A DNA stretch of 64,000 nucleotides from Echinococcus granulosus (GCF_000524195.1 NW_020170398.1:1149665-1213664); one strand, 5' to 3'. Shown: positions 11,382 to 24,185, numbered from the stretch's first letter. Numbers and translations: made by a program. Notes: generated by a model not told the origin, from the letters alone.

Positions 11382-14039
11382 CTTATCGGAGCCCTTCCCA
11401 CCGTCAATGCGACGCATGCGTCCCTTGGCGTCGGGCCGGCTGAGGACGCAGCAGTCAGGATCGTTGAGAGCCTCCGGATCGCCCAGCCAGCACTTGATGA
11501 ACTTTAGCACAGAATCTGCGGGCAGCTCCTTGTGTAGTTTCTTCAACAGATTCACCACCGTGTCCGTCTCCATGATCTGATTCATCTCCTACAAAAGCAG
11601 TAACAGCGACACCAAGAGAAACCTTAAAACTGTTCTCGCACGGATGCAAGCAAGACACCGTTCAATTACCTTGAACAGAAATATGACAACACTGATGAAA
11701 TCAACGGGGCTATGATGTTGCTCATTTTGGGGAGGGAAGGCAGGCAGAAGAAAGGATCTGTTTGGTTAATCCACGTGTTGAAAGAGTAAAAATTTAGAAC
11801 TTTACGGGGAGGTAACCACATTTATTCAACAAGATGGACCCTTATAATGGCCAGAGATTAAAGACACCATATTCAAAAGTTTAAGACCGGACAAGATGGA
11901 CATGAGATAAGTCAGAAGAGTGAGTACAGTCGACAGTGATGCGGTCTAACCGAATAGAACCAAACAGGAACAACCAGAGTGATTGCTCACATAAAAACAG
12001 GAAAAAAGTAATGAGCATTGGCAAGTCTCAATCTTCCCCCATTACTGATTCAAGCTATCCTCCAAAATGATGAGCTCGAGAGTGTAAGGGGAAGGAATGA
12101 ACACATCAATGCCAAGGGGCAGAATAACAGTGCAAGGCTACCCAAATCGAAAAAAAGCATGGCTCCCTTTAGATAAGGAAAAGTACCAGCAATTTCAGAA
12201 GAGCATCTATGTATAGCTAAACAGATAGTTTTAGCATCCAAACGCGCTAGGATTATCGTATATTTGGAAGGTATGGATACAACTGATGCGACGCCATCAG
12301 GTATTGCTAGATTATACCTTTTTCAACTACCCCTCCCACTGCAGTTGATCACACTTTCAAATACACAAACACCAATGGCAACAATACAACCCCACTGAAA
12401 TGCAGCATTTCGTTTATTCCCAAATTGATCATAAGGCAACGCACATCATATTCAAGTTACTAGTCGGTAAAGAAAACAACCAAAGACGAAAGACCACCGG
12501 ATTAAATTCCGTAAACCTCATTCTCCCTTGCGAAATTCACACAGAATTTAGCTACAGTTCATCACTAATTGGATTCACACGAGGCAAAAATTAAAAGGCA
12601 GTAAACGTTAGATAAGCTGGAAATATATCTGTAAGGTCTATAGCTCTTGGGAGAAAGGTAGCCCATGAAGTCGATACCAAAAAGGGACTACTTCATACAT
12701 CAATCAAAAATTAAATTACGCAACTTAATGGTCCAGAAGACCGAGAAGTCCGAACAATCATCACAAGAAATATCGACAGATGTCGCGAAAAAGGTTGAAC
12801 AAAGGCTGGAGGAACTAAAACCAGTCAATTTGTTAATAACCAGACACCAAGTCCTCATGAATATAGGCGGGGCAGGGAACTTCGTACCCACAGATGTTCC
12901 CGCATCACAAAAGTGGTGCAAGTTGCAAAAGGCATCGAGACGTAACGAAGCGTGGAGTTGGTCGGAAAGCTTGAGGCTTCCGAGGAAAAAAAAGAACAAG
13001 CGACGCATCAGTAGTCAAGCGGCGGAAGGGCTTTGAAGTATCTCAACTAAATATTGTATAATGCTATCCATTTTTCGCCATTTATGCCTAATCGTGCTCG
13101 ATACTAGCAAAAGGCATATCCCCGGCAAGCGGTAAATCACAACCATACGCGAATTTTCCCGCCAATAATGCTCCAATCGTTCTGCGTCTGTCCGGAATTA
13201 GTAGAGGTTCGCCGATTCTCTTCGCGATTTCTCTCACGCATAGAAGAGATACCTCGGAACCAGAGCGGAGCGATTCGTTTGCACCTCGAGACGATGATTT
13301 GGACAAAAAGAGCCTCACTCACGGTACTTGTTCGTGGAGGGCTCACGAAGGCGCTTCGAGGTTGTGAAGGAGGCGCTGGAGGTGTTTGCTGTTGTTGTTG
13401 CGGAGGAGGAGGCGGTGGCGGTGCTAGATTTGCATCCGTTGAGGGCTGTCCCGATTGGGCCAAATTGACCGTAGTATCGAGACACTGATATTTGCGAAAA
13501 GGTGGATCCGCAGGTTGAGAAGGGGGAAGACCCGGTGAGACCGAACCATCCGCAAAGCAGTATTCGTTCTTCTGCGGAGCAACGCCATCCGCTTTGAGGA
13601 AATCTGACTTGTTGTTGGCAGCAGTGGGGGGAATTAGCATGGGCATACAGGAATTTATTTCTGGGATGTAGCCTTGCATTAGGGGAGATGGTTGAGTGGA
13701 GACAGGAATGGATGGCGCCAGAAGTTCAGAGGCAAATTTCAGGGGTGGCTCCTGCTTGGGCTGGTGCCCATCGGCATCTTTCGAAAAGTCAGAATATTGG
13801 GGCTGCAAGTTAGAGTGAGCACAAGCAACCTCGGAGGAAAGCTTAGTATTTTGCTGGTAGACGTTACTGTAGTTTTCTATTTTAATCTACAAGTAGCGAG
13901 ACAAAGATGAGAAACATTCTCAAAACGATACCTGATGTGGTCCACCGTTAACAGTTGATAGTCGAGGTTGAGAATAGCCAATATTCGAAATAAAGGATAC
14001 GGGTTTATCTGGTTCGTCTTGTCCATAAATAAAACTCAT
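11382..14039 (-). CDS. Pro/Gln-rich protein of unknown function, 5' portion (three exons)
   Basis: Minus-strand exons 14039-13932, 13886-13323 and 11588-11382 join in phase 0 throughout. They give 293 residues from the initiator MSFIYGQDE; the third exon ends at a GTACCT donor, so the gene continues downstream. Introns are 45 nt and about 1.7 kb. Residues 37-224 are rich in Pro, Ser and Gln and include a run of seven Pro then five Gln coded by CCN/CAG repeats, as is common in transcriptional co-regulators. The third exon is different: a helical, charged segment (VVNLLKKLHKELPADSVLKF) followed by a Cys/Asp patch and a basic end. I do not recognise the family; a chromatin or transcription factor is a guess from composition. 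The start is chosen because the methionine opens exon 1 and the divergent PSMB4 gene lies about 2.2 kb away. The exons at 5162-5544 may be its continuation. Confidence 0.6.
13383..13428. repeat. Coding trinucleotide tract for polyPro/polyGln
   Basis: GTT/GGA/GGC triplets on the plus strand correspond to CAG/CAA and CCN codons of the Pro/Gln-rich protein on the minus strand. The tract is a likely site of length variation. Confidence 0.7.
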
Positions 14040-16227
14040 TAGGGATATTGAGAGAAACTACAACATGTGGCGCCGCGCACAGCATAAACGCAGAAAAACA
14101 AATCAAAACATTGTCCAATGTTGGCGCCAATTTACATAGACCAACTTAAACACAGGTCAAGGGAGAAAGGGGAAGGATTTGACCTATTTCAAGTTCATTG
14201 TTCACACCAGTGGTTGTTCACTAGTCGTAATTGTGGTTTTCTGCTGCACTCAAAGATTTTAGGCAAATTATAGTTAGGAGTACGTTGAAGAACTACCTAT
14301 TTCTTCAATCAAACTTATTAGAAATATAAAAAAATTAATGCTTCCAACTTGGTATTATTATTTTAAAGCACAACCAATTTTGTCGTAAAATTTATATAGT
14401 GTTCGCAATTCCAAAATTGCATTTTACATCTGTTATTAGGTGTCCTGCGCCTGACTACACAGGTAATCCAAAATTTACCGATTGAAATATCGCCTCCTAA
14501 GGCCTTTTTACTCATACCTGTGGCTTTATGTGTATATAATTTATAAACCGTTATTACCAAATGTCTTGCGTTTTTACGACCGCAGGAAATATGCGGATGT
14601 CTCTACGAAACTAAAACCTGTGCGCATTAAATTAATTGCATTTTTATTTATTTGCCTTGGTTTTGCAAACGTTCAGGACTCTGCTTGTGTACTTACTCTG
14701 GGTAGTCCAAACTCTAAGCTATGCCAGCAACTTCCATTGCCTTCTTTCGTCCTCTAGAACGCTGCAGACCACTACACTGGAGCTAGCAGACTGTAAAGTC
14801 AATCGTAAAAGGTATGTCTGTTTAGTTCCATTGCTACATTTGGAACTTTAATTTGATGGGAGATGGAAAGATGCTACTGATGAGAGGAACTTTGATAGCA
14901 ATTAAGTGTTTGGGGAAATATGTTACTAAGCTGTCTATAGTACTGCCTAAATAATGCTAATTAAGTAAACATTTGACACCTCACCCACCTATCTACAAGT
15001 CGTAGAGAACACAAATGCGTAAGTTGCTTGCTAACACCGAAGTGAGTGCGGAATTCAAAGCTAGAATAGGCGCGAGATCTTATTTATATAAAACCATGCA
15101 AAAACGTCTTTTGTTACATGACCCTCTTTTAATGTCATATTGTTTTACTACGAGTGGCAAACATCCAAGCTGGCCTACATGTTCATCCTTCTCCAATAAG
15201 GTTCCCAAAGATGTCAAATATATAGATTCCTTAAAATTGTCAAACCCATGTAAACGCATTGTCTATCACGGTTTGATCAAAAGAATGTTTCTTGCAGCTC
15301 TGCTTACGGTGTGATGACTGAGGCGGAATGCTGACCAAGGGGAGAGTCAGAGACAATGCTCAAAAGAGGTAAGAGCCCCTGTAATAATTTGCTGATTTGT
15401 TTAACTATGCATTTATATCGCACGAACAATAAAGCCTTTGCCATTGTACATCCGCTCGCGGACATGGCCTTTGTGCCTTGCCAGTACACACTCAGCCCTC
15501 CTGTACAAATTTATCGCATATACTGCTCCCATTCTATGTATGTTTTTAGGTAGGTCTCGTCGCTTGTTCCCTTTGGTGACCTTATAATATTTGCAAATTT
15601 TTAGGAAGTTCTAAATCTTTTAGTAAAGTGCCGTTTTTATGCTCTTACTGGTCTCTATTATGTATGCAGTCAATTAAATATATGAATGCACTTTACTGTG
15701 ATTACTTAAAGAAAACGCTCGTAGAGTTTGTGATTTGACTGCTGAGTACTAAGGCTTTCGTGTGAATACAAATGAACCGTTTAAATGGGGTAGAGCTCTG
15801 GCAATTGGCTACTTGGGGAGCCATGCTGTCAAAGGAAATCCGAACCTTTGAAAAATGAAGAGTTCACATGGTCAAACGTAAAACTAAAAGAGCATACTTT
15901 AACTGCACAGCAAAAGTTAAGGCTTGTCTAAGTGGAGGTGTCAAAAAATGCCTTCACCAGATGATATGGTTTTGTGCAAGTGCTGGGATTTCTTCGTTTG
16001 TACATACACGCGCACCCAAAACGCGGATTAAAAAAAATAGGCTTCAATAGTTTTTAAAATTTTGTTTAAGGTGAAAACGGTTATGATATCTAAATCGGCT
16101 CCATTTAAACAACTACCAGTCCTAGTTATTTGATTTCAAGCCTTTTGTTTGAATTGGTAGTGCAATGACTGCCTTTTTCAAATTACTTGATTAGGTTCTG
16201 TTGCACCTTCCCGTTCTCAATTTGGTT
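14040..16227. promoter_or_regulatory. Divergent intergenic region between the Pro/Gln-rich gene and PSMB4
   Basis: The two initiators face away from each other across 2.2 kb, so both promoters should be here. A TTGATTAG splice acceptor at about 16188-16195, just upstream of the PSMB4 start, suggests that a 5' untranslated exon or a trans-spliced leader site may precede it. ORFs in this stretch (for example 14482-14757) match nothing I know. Confidence 0.35.
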
Positions 16228-17607
16228 ATGAGCGTTGAAGCTTCCCTATCACATGCTGGTTTTATGTCCGATGCAAGGAGCCACACACTGTCTCCTTCAT
16301 GCAGTGGCTCATCGGTTATTGGTATTAAATTCAAGGATGGTGTAATAATAGCTGCTGATACTCTTGTATCCTACGGTTCTTTGGCCCGGTACACGAACTT
16401 CGATCGCGTCCTAAAAGTATTATTTATGACCGATATATGATTGTAAAGGTTAATGAATGCACTGCTCTGGCATGTTCTGGTGATATTGCCGACTTTCAAT
16501 ACCTTGTTAAGCACATTAGCCGGCAAGTTTTAACTGAGAGCCTCCTTGGCGACGGGTTTACTACCAGGTACTAAAGCACCTTGTTAAGTTTACTTTTCAA
16601 AGTCCTCAGGCGCTTCATTCATGGATTACTCGGGTGATGTACCACCGTCGAAGCCAGTTTAATCCCCTCTGGAATAGTTACATTGTCGGAGGCGTCCAGA
16701 AAGATGGTACACCCTACCTTGGATGCACCAACATGCTTGGGGTCGGTAGGTTAGCTACTTTCATCATTACCACTTATATCGTGGGGAATGTTCTCCTGAT
16801 CACTCACCACCATTTTTTGCTAGCTTTCACCGAGGACTGTGTGGCCACAGGTTTCGGCTCGTACCTAGCGCTTTCCCTCCTTCGGAAAGTGATTGAAACC
16901 AAGGCAGATTCAAACATTGCAAACCTTACTTATGATGACGCCTTGGGGGCTCTCAAGGATACCATGACCGTCCTCTTCTATCGCGATGGCCGGTATGCTT
17001 GTTTTTTGGGCTTCTCCCACTAGCATCACCTATATGTAGTACTAACTTTTGTGTAACAAAGGAGTAGATGGGGTTTAAACTATCGGCTCAAAGCTACCTA
17101 TGCCAACTTACAAGATGATTCCTTTCACTTCTGTAAGGTGTCATTAAGTGCATCCTTCAAAAGTTGATGACTACTTGTGTCTTGTTAGAGCATTAAAATA
17201 CCTTTGCTGTAGTTGTCGATTTTCCTCCCAGATATGTCTCTGTATCAAATGTGTTTGTTATATTCTAACGACGTAAGTTGAAGGCTGTTGTTCCTAGTCA
17301 ATGCTTTCTTAACCACGAATAGATGCAGTGCTTTTTCAACTCGGATCCACCAACTATTAAAATCTTGCTCATTGCCATCCAGGTCTTGTTCAATGTGAAG
17401 TATGAGTCCCATAGGGTCTAGCACTTCTAAAAAGCTGGTTGATCGATGCAGTCGATAGAGCTCTTCCTCTATTGTTGCCGCTCACTTTTTAGTGCCTTTA
17501 ACATGTACAAAATCGCGGTGGTAACTAAAGATGGCGTGAGTGTGAGCGACAACCAGAAAGCGGAGGTGAACTGGCAGATTGCAGAAACTGTTGCCGGCTA
17601 TGAGTGA
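16228..17607 (+). CDS. PSMB4: 20S proteasome subunit beta type-4 (beta-7)
   Basis: Five exons (16228-16416, 16449-16567, 16603-16745, 16824-16992, 17493-17607) join in frame to 244 residues, close to the roughly 260 of animal PSMB4. Introns are 32, 35, 78 and 500 nt, all GT-AG. Family signatures include SSVIGIKFKDGVIIAAD at residues 28-44, SYGSLARYTNFDRVLKVN, SGDIADFQYL, HSWITRVMYHRR, NPLWNSYIVGG, the glycine-rich ATGFGSYLA, and LFYRDGRAFNMYKIAVVTKDG. PSMB4 is a structural beta subunit of the 20S core and its equivalent of the catalytic Thr1 is not active; here that position is Ser in GSS. The N-terminal propeptide is short. Met 16228 is chosen as the only methionine upstream of the HAGFMSD segment, which aligns with the family's SFMDP; a further 5' exon is possible. 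It acts in proteasomes of cytosol and nucleus. Confidence 0.95.
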
Positions 17608-20600
17608 CCCTCTCTCTTCCTCCGTATTCTTGCTCCAATGTAACTCCTCTTTTGTTAAATGCTCATCTATCCAACAGTTCTTTTTTTCGAATGCACTTTT
17701 TGCGGTGTGGGGTGTCGATCGTCGTTGATAACGGTAGGGTCTCTGTTAGGTTGGAACCGTAGGTAATTGCTACCACATCCAGCGGTGTCAATGCAATCAT
17801 TGCTCTTGACAGCGGCAGGGTAATGACGCCGTTAGCATTTACCTTGCCCTAAGTGTGCAATCGTCACACTTCATGTGGATTTACAAGGATTGCGAGTTAC
17901 CTTGAAGCAAATTTGGTTCCATGTAGCGGTAAGCGGTGGCATCTCTTGTCATCTTGACGATGACTTCAGTAGCCCCTACTTCGTTTGATATCCTAACAAT
18001 CTTGTGGGAGTTTATTTGCCTTAGATGGCGTATTGTTCAAATTGCTCTCATGAGTTCAGCCCCGTACCATTCGTGTTAGTGTTCGATCCACTTAGCGAGC
18101 GATGACCAGTTAAGTGGTTTAAGGAAATCCATGTTGCCGGGATAAAAGATCTGAAATATTTATTAGGACTGCCTCATGCGTCATTCCGTTTACTTTCACG
18201 AGATCTGTCCAGTACCATTCTCGTCAGCCTCTTTTTTCTCATAGCGAGGGGTCCAGGCACCGGTAAAGATGGCGTTGCTGTTGAAAACTCGTTTCAACCA
18301 TGAATGTGTGGAAGGCCAGTCTACTCATGGATACACTGGAATAATAGCGTAAATAGCATCGGTGTTGACGAGAGGGGATAGTGGGACCAGGTTCCACTGC
18401 AGTCGGACGGCTCGAGGCTTCAAGCAACGCCCCACGGTTTGACTAATAGTCCTAATTCATCTTTCACCTTCTACTACACACATATAAAACATCAAGTCGG
18501 GTTATGCCTCACAATTCCTTGAAAAGACGGTTTTAAAATTCCAAATGGAATATGACGTACTCTTTTCGCTTTTCAAACAACTTTTACTCATGGAGGACCA
18601 GGTAAGGCAGGATGTTATCGCTTTTCTAATTGAAAGAATTCGAGAAAGCACAAGGCAATGTGAGCACTGGGACTGGTTATAATTATATGTGGAATTTTTT
18701 TAAATGAAAACGAAATTAACCGTCAGGAGGGAAACCTTTGGAACCACTCCGGGACACAAGTATGTGTGGTTTCTTCAAAATAAGAGTGAGTGGTCATCTC
18801 GGCAGACACGAGCTGGACCACCAATTCAATCGACTGGACGGATCGAAAGGGCATTGTGTGACCCAGTCCGCCCCAGGAAATGCCGCGTGGTGAATCGGTA
18901 CCTTTGCCTATTTATACGTGAAATCACACTTTCTCTTATTTACACTGCGTACATAAATGACTTTAATTTTTGCCTTAAAATATACTAGTCGTATGAACAA
19001 TAGGATGCAAGTGACGCATTTAAAGCGGGAAAAGTAGATTAAATATTGCAGAATGATCAGTGGCAAAATAGTGGCGAAACGAATTTATTTTGTGAGCAGC
19101 TATTAAAATGAAATTGCTTTGGAGGTATTTAATTGTTGTGCAAGCTGTGGAAATAGTATCGAGGTAATCTAGAATTTGCTACTGAAATGGGCACTCAGTA
19201 GTAATGACAATGCTGCTGCAAATTCACTAATGTCAGGCCAATTTTTAAGCTAAATGATTTACCGAATTCCATAGAATATATCATATGAATTGTGATAATT
19301 TTCGAAGAGTTGCTACTCCAAGGAGCCAAAAAATCGAAAACCTCAACGCTGATGGATGTTAAGTAGGTTAGTAATTGACTTTAGTGTCTAGAAGCCAAGA
19401 TCTAGACATATTCCAAGTCATGGGCGAGTGTCACGACCCTTTTTACAAATTTGCAAACACACCGGCCTGCCGGGCAGTCAAATAATATGAGATCACTTCG
19501 GAAGTGCCGAAACGGTAATAAGATATTTACTGAAATACAATAAATAAAATTTCAAATAAAATTAAATTTTTAGTTGCTAAACTACGTTAATCAGTGTTTA
19601 TATTTGTGTTTCGTGGTACCATATTTTCACAAGGCGTAGTCCATTATCTGGTCTAATACACAAACTTCTATCGGCATGGGATTCTTGTTGATGGTTCTGT
19701 TGATGTTATGGAGATTAACGTCAAAACAATTTTTTAATGAAACACCTGAGATCGGCACAGAACGCACGTGTGCAGCAACTTTAAGTGCTTAAAGGTAAGT
19801 AAATGAAGAGCCACATTTGCAGACGCATGAATTTATTTAATAAGTAATGCGTACTTCACCATGAATGCAAATAATTTGAGATAATCTAAAAACCGGAATT
19901 TGCTTGGTACATGATTAGAGATGCAGGAACGATTTACTCGACTTTAACTTTATACAGTCATTATGGCACAATGCGATCGCACTACTTACAGCGAAATTAA
20001 GTAGAGTACGAGCACATTTCCATGCAGCGGTGACCCGATGCTCTTCACTCCGTCCACCGTTCAACCAAATGACGACCGACCAGTGACGGCAAAAGAAATT
20101 GTTTGTTTGATCAGTGGTTAGGTCAATCCAAAACAGCAAGCAATGAAAAGCGTATTTACTCTTATGACATGGGCTGGCATTGTCATGTAATTTATAACAC
20201 TAGCTTGTCAAATTCCGTCATTATCGGTTTCCTAAATTGAGAAAAATTTGTTGTGGCGTTACCTTATGCTGCGCTTGGAGAAGGCACGAGCTCCTCCAAG
20301 CAGATGCTAGTACTGCCCCATGCATTGCCATGATGAAGCAAAACATGGAGTCTGTCCATGGGCATCATTCGTCACCTGCGACCGCCTTGTTGTTCACAAC
20401 GAAAACTCAGTTGGCCCATAGTACAGACTGTTCGTTATGTGGAAGAAAATGCAGCTGCATCTTATTTTAAGTGTTCTGATCACTGAATATCCGAAGCTAG
20501 TATTTTTGTTTCACTCAGAGTGATGCCCGAAGGTTTTAGTTTTTTTGGAGTATCTATGTCAAAAAGGCCAGAAGACGTAAGTCAGTGGCGTTCTGCCATT

Positions 20601-22261
20601 GTTTTGAGTTGTTACCACGGCATCAAGTAAATCACAGGCGTTTTGTTATGGCTGGAATTCGTTTTCTTGTCTTTACCAGAAAAAGAGCTTTTGCACCGGC
20701 ATGCTAAGGCAAAGTAAAACGTTTTGGAAGATTTTTCATTTTTATTTTGCATCGAGGCATTTTTATTTATGGGGGACTAAATGTGTTGCTACTAACACTT
20801 TATAAGTAGTTGGACCCACGCGAAAGTTCTCTCATACTACCTGCAAGGTATGAAGATGATTGAGGCCTTAACCTTTGAAAAGAAAGGATTTTTTTATTTT
20901 AAGGTGCCATGACATGCCTGGAAAAGTGAACTTCAGACATAATGGCCATAATGGAATGCCTTAAAGTAGGTAAGCAAGATTTTGTAGCGGCAAGATGAAT
21001 CGCTCATGTTACTTTAAAAATGGGGAATAAACTGAAACTTAGCTTCTTAACTGACTGAAATAATGACGTGATTGTGCGGGAAATCTACGGAGTGGTAGGA
21101 ACGGATGAGTAAAAGATTTGTCTTGTAAGAAAACAAGGGCAATGTCTAAGTAAAATTATTCGAGGTTTTCCGTGTAATAATTTGTTTTATGTAAAATCCA
21201 ACGTGTTTGAAACGGCTTTTTATGCAAATTATGTACCTCCTCCTCTCTATTAGATACTCATAGCAAACAGTATTAAACATCACATTCTCATGTGTTCCTC
21301 AAATAACTCAAATATTCTCTTACATTGGCAGTTATTTCCGGGTCTCCTGTCGATTTTAATTCAGCTTCGTCAATCCTTTACATTTATGCATTTATTAATA
21401 GGAACACTGCTCAGACTGATTTAGAAGAATTAAAAGCAAAGACGAAGCATGAAAAAGGCAAAAATGAGGAGTTGCTACTTCCCATCATGAGAATTCAACA
21501 TCCTCCCAACGGAATTTAACACCGAGCATTTAATAAATAACGAGTTTTTTACCCAGTGAGGGATACATTACAAGATTAGAAAATCACCTGCTTTTTTTTC
21601 ATCTCTCGTTTATCGCTTTGGAGTCCTAAAAAGTATTTTTGCCAGGTAATTCTTCCCCGCTACCCCCAATTTTGATGAGCAACAGTGGCGTCACGGAAGT
21701 CCCCCGCAAAGCATTCCAGTTTGCTTAAATTTGTCAGTGAAATACCAAAGTTAACAACACAAAGCAGAATTCACTGGTGCCTATTTTGCTACTGAGGCAA
21801 GTAAAAAGAGCCTGGTGTGCTTTGCCAGGTTAAATAGTGTATTTTGTAATTCCGAATGTGTATTCGCCTATGCCTCGTCATCATCAAGGCTGTGTGCTTC
21901 CAGGTTGAGGTACAATAGATGAAATTTTTCCCTCATGGTGGACAAAGCTGCATTTGCGCATCGCAAGACCTGCGCTCCTGAGAAGTTTGCGGAGCTCTAC
22001 TGTCAGTGCGCCCGAATCGTGCGTTATTTCGCTTTCCGGAAAAGCCTATTTCAAGGCGGTTGCCTGTGGATGTTCAATCCAGTCGTGGTCAAACAAAGAG
22101 AACGTAAAGTCTCTGTCGGTTTGAAAAAAAAAACACTTTCTTTCACTGCTCACCATTTACTCTTGTTCAAAGGAAAAAGCAGAATTTGACGGCGGGATAA
22201 GGGTACTAAAACGAATGAGCAGGATATTTAATTCAGACGAGGCTTCATTGGGGCTTGAATA
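17608..22261. other. Gene-poor stretch
   Basis: Apart from an orphan exon-like segment at 18547-18684, no coding exon, RNA gene or repeat of note was recognised. The stretch begins with the 3' untranslated region of PSMB4. It is AT-rich with short ORFs only. Confidence 0.4.
18547..18684 (+). pseudogene. API5-like helical segment, orphan
   Basis: A 45-codon open segment starting MEYDVLFSLFKQLLLMEDQ and ending in TAA resembles one ARM/HEAT helix pair of apoptosis inhibitor 5. The shared pattern is LF-x-Q-x-L-x-x-E-D-x-V-R-x-x-x-I-x-F-L. The rest of that 500-residue protein was not found nearby, so this is either one exon of a dispersed gene, a relic, or chance. A GTAAGG donor-like site lies inside the segment. 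Confidence 0.25.
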
Positions 22262-22262
22262 G

Positions 22263-22417
22263 AGGAAATCACCCTCAAGTTGGATCAGGCAAGGAGACTC
22301 ATGGCCGCAGTAATTGGGCCCGAGTCACCTGTTCGTCCGCCTTCCGCGCTGTGTCCACCACTTTCCAGCGACAATGGGGAAAAACCATCGCGCTTGCAGG
22401 AGCAGGAGACATTTTAA
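22263..22417 (+). CDS. Exon-like coding segment with stop codon
   Basis: Following a TTGAATAG acceptor, an open frame reads EEITLKLDQARRLMAAVIG, then a Pro/Ser-rich part, and ends QEQETF followed by TAA. Composition is coding-like (varied residues, G/C at third positions) and unlike its AT-rich surroundings. No family was recognised, and no partner exons were identified. A different plus frame spanning 22255-22683 is also open and acidic/basic, so the true frame is uncertain. Confidence 0.25.
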
Positions 22418-23379
22418 AGTGCCCCGATAGGTTAAGGCCAATGGGATGGAGGACTTGGAAAGTTCACAATAAGTCTCGCCGAAGTAGAGATGCCATCGAT
22501 GGTGACAAGGAGGAGGAGGTGGAGGCGAAGGATGGAGAGGTGGATCTGAGACGGGATCCTCATGCGACGTGGAAGCTGCTCAGCGAGGTGCCTACATTGT
22601 TGATGAGTGAGTTGTCAGTCCAAGGAACATCAACCCTTCCGATCAACCTTCGCTATAGCATAGTGGTGTATTTAAGGATATAAGTAGCTTCACACAGCAC
22701 TATTATTTCGAAACTTTTATTTAAAATATCTTGATATACATCGGCGCATAAATGCGTGGAAGCATAGTAACATTTGACTTTCACGAGTTGACTTTCTTTA
22801 CTCAAACCAGAAAGCTGTGAAACCTCGTAGGCGTTTCCTTTCAATTAAAGACTAACTACACTTCAATGAAGGCAAGCATTTCAATTTTTTACTCTCTCGC
22901 CTGCCTCTGTCGAATGGAAACGGTGGCAAAGAGGAATTGCGTGCATATTTCTTTAATATGACATTAATAAAGGAAAGAAATAAATTTGTTTGCACTTTGC
23001 AGCCTCATTCTCAAGTTGAAAAGCTTTTTTGTCCCAGTTCGTCTACATTTGCTGTTTTCGAAGGCTTGACAGAGTCAAACAGTGCGGAGTAAGTTTCCAT
23101 CTTCCATATATTTATGCTCCATCATAGGCAATCATTTAGTGGGGTCAAAAACAAAGCCTTTTGCCGTTTAAAATTTTAAGCATCTTCATTTCTTCACTCA
23201 CTGAAATGCTGTTTCCTCAATCGAATGGAATGCCTCGTCTAGCTCAGCCACCGTTGGAAGAGGTCCTTAAATTAATTGAATACCACTGCTTTAAGAATTT
23301 GTTTCGTGGCTTTTGGGTTTCTTTACAATTTTCTAAGTAGCGTGAATTGAGGTGATTATTGTGCCCAGAATTGGTCAAA

Positions 23380-24185
23380 CTTAGTCCCAGCGGTACACGT
23401 CCAAGCAGCCGCAGCGTTTCATGGAAAAGGGGAACGGTAGTGTCTGACATGGAGGGTAGAAAAAGGAGGAAATGGTGGCAAACCACCAAATACCAACGTG
23501 GAAATGCAACAGGCCGCAGTTTTGAGCTCGCTCAGGCAACGTGACATTGCCGTTTGAAATCCACATCAGTCTCTGGAGAATGTGAGAGTGTGGAGGGTGA
23601 GATGAACGTCGTCTCCGAGGCTGTGATAGGCAGGGCTCTCAAAATGTCCTTGATCTTTCCGATCCGACTTCTGGTGTGAAAGTTGGTGCCGGTTCACCGA
23701 CGCAATTCAAAATGGTAGGAAAGAGATGAGAACTTTAAGGACTGGCAGCTAAGCCTAAAAGTAAATTTCACCTAAGTCACGGTGCACAGCCAAGGCGCGC
23801 TCAGTCATAGCTGGAAGTGGTTCTTTACTGAATGTTACCATTTGAGAAAAAGTGATAAACTGTTTCAGGAATATGTTCAATAGCTTTTAAACTACTTAAA
23901 AATTTTGTAAGTTGAATGGACTGAGAACTCTTTTCAACTTGGTTTCTGCGGTACGCGTGGAAGCGGTTGAAAGGCGGCGTAGAAAAAGGAAACTGCAGTG
24001 CCCAAATTGGGGAGCAGAGGCCCAAGTAAATGCTGACGAACTGCAGAAATACCATGAGATCTCAAAACCCGTTGTCATTTCTTGCAAATACTGCAGTGGA
24101 GTTACAACACGCCACAGTTTTGGACACGTCAGGGTAAGGTGACCGACCATCTGCAATTCACACCAATATCTCAGGGCTGTGAGAT
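23380..24185. repeat. Two diverged copies of one sequence, tandem orientation
   Basis: The copy at about 23388-23590 and the copy at about 23947-24182 share collinear blocks. Examples are gcggtac-cgt (23391 and 23950), gtagaaaaagg (23456 and 23977), and gtgga...caaca-gcc-cagtttt (23499 and 24096), followed by matching tails that end in tgtgag. Indels separate the blocks. It is an old local duplication or two insertions of the same repeat family; no intact protein is coded. Confidence 0.45.

Noticed and set aside
12665..13036. 123-codon plus-strand ORF inside the intron of the Pro/Gln-rich gene
   Set aside because: Lys/Glu-rich but without family features; the opposite strand is equally open. 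Kept out for lack of support.
22255..22683. 142-codon plus-strand ORF
   Set aside because: Competes with another frame that follows an acceptor and reads more like protein. Neither is proven, so only the shorter segment is listed at low confidence.
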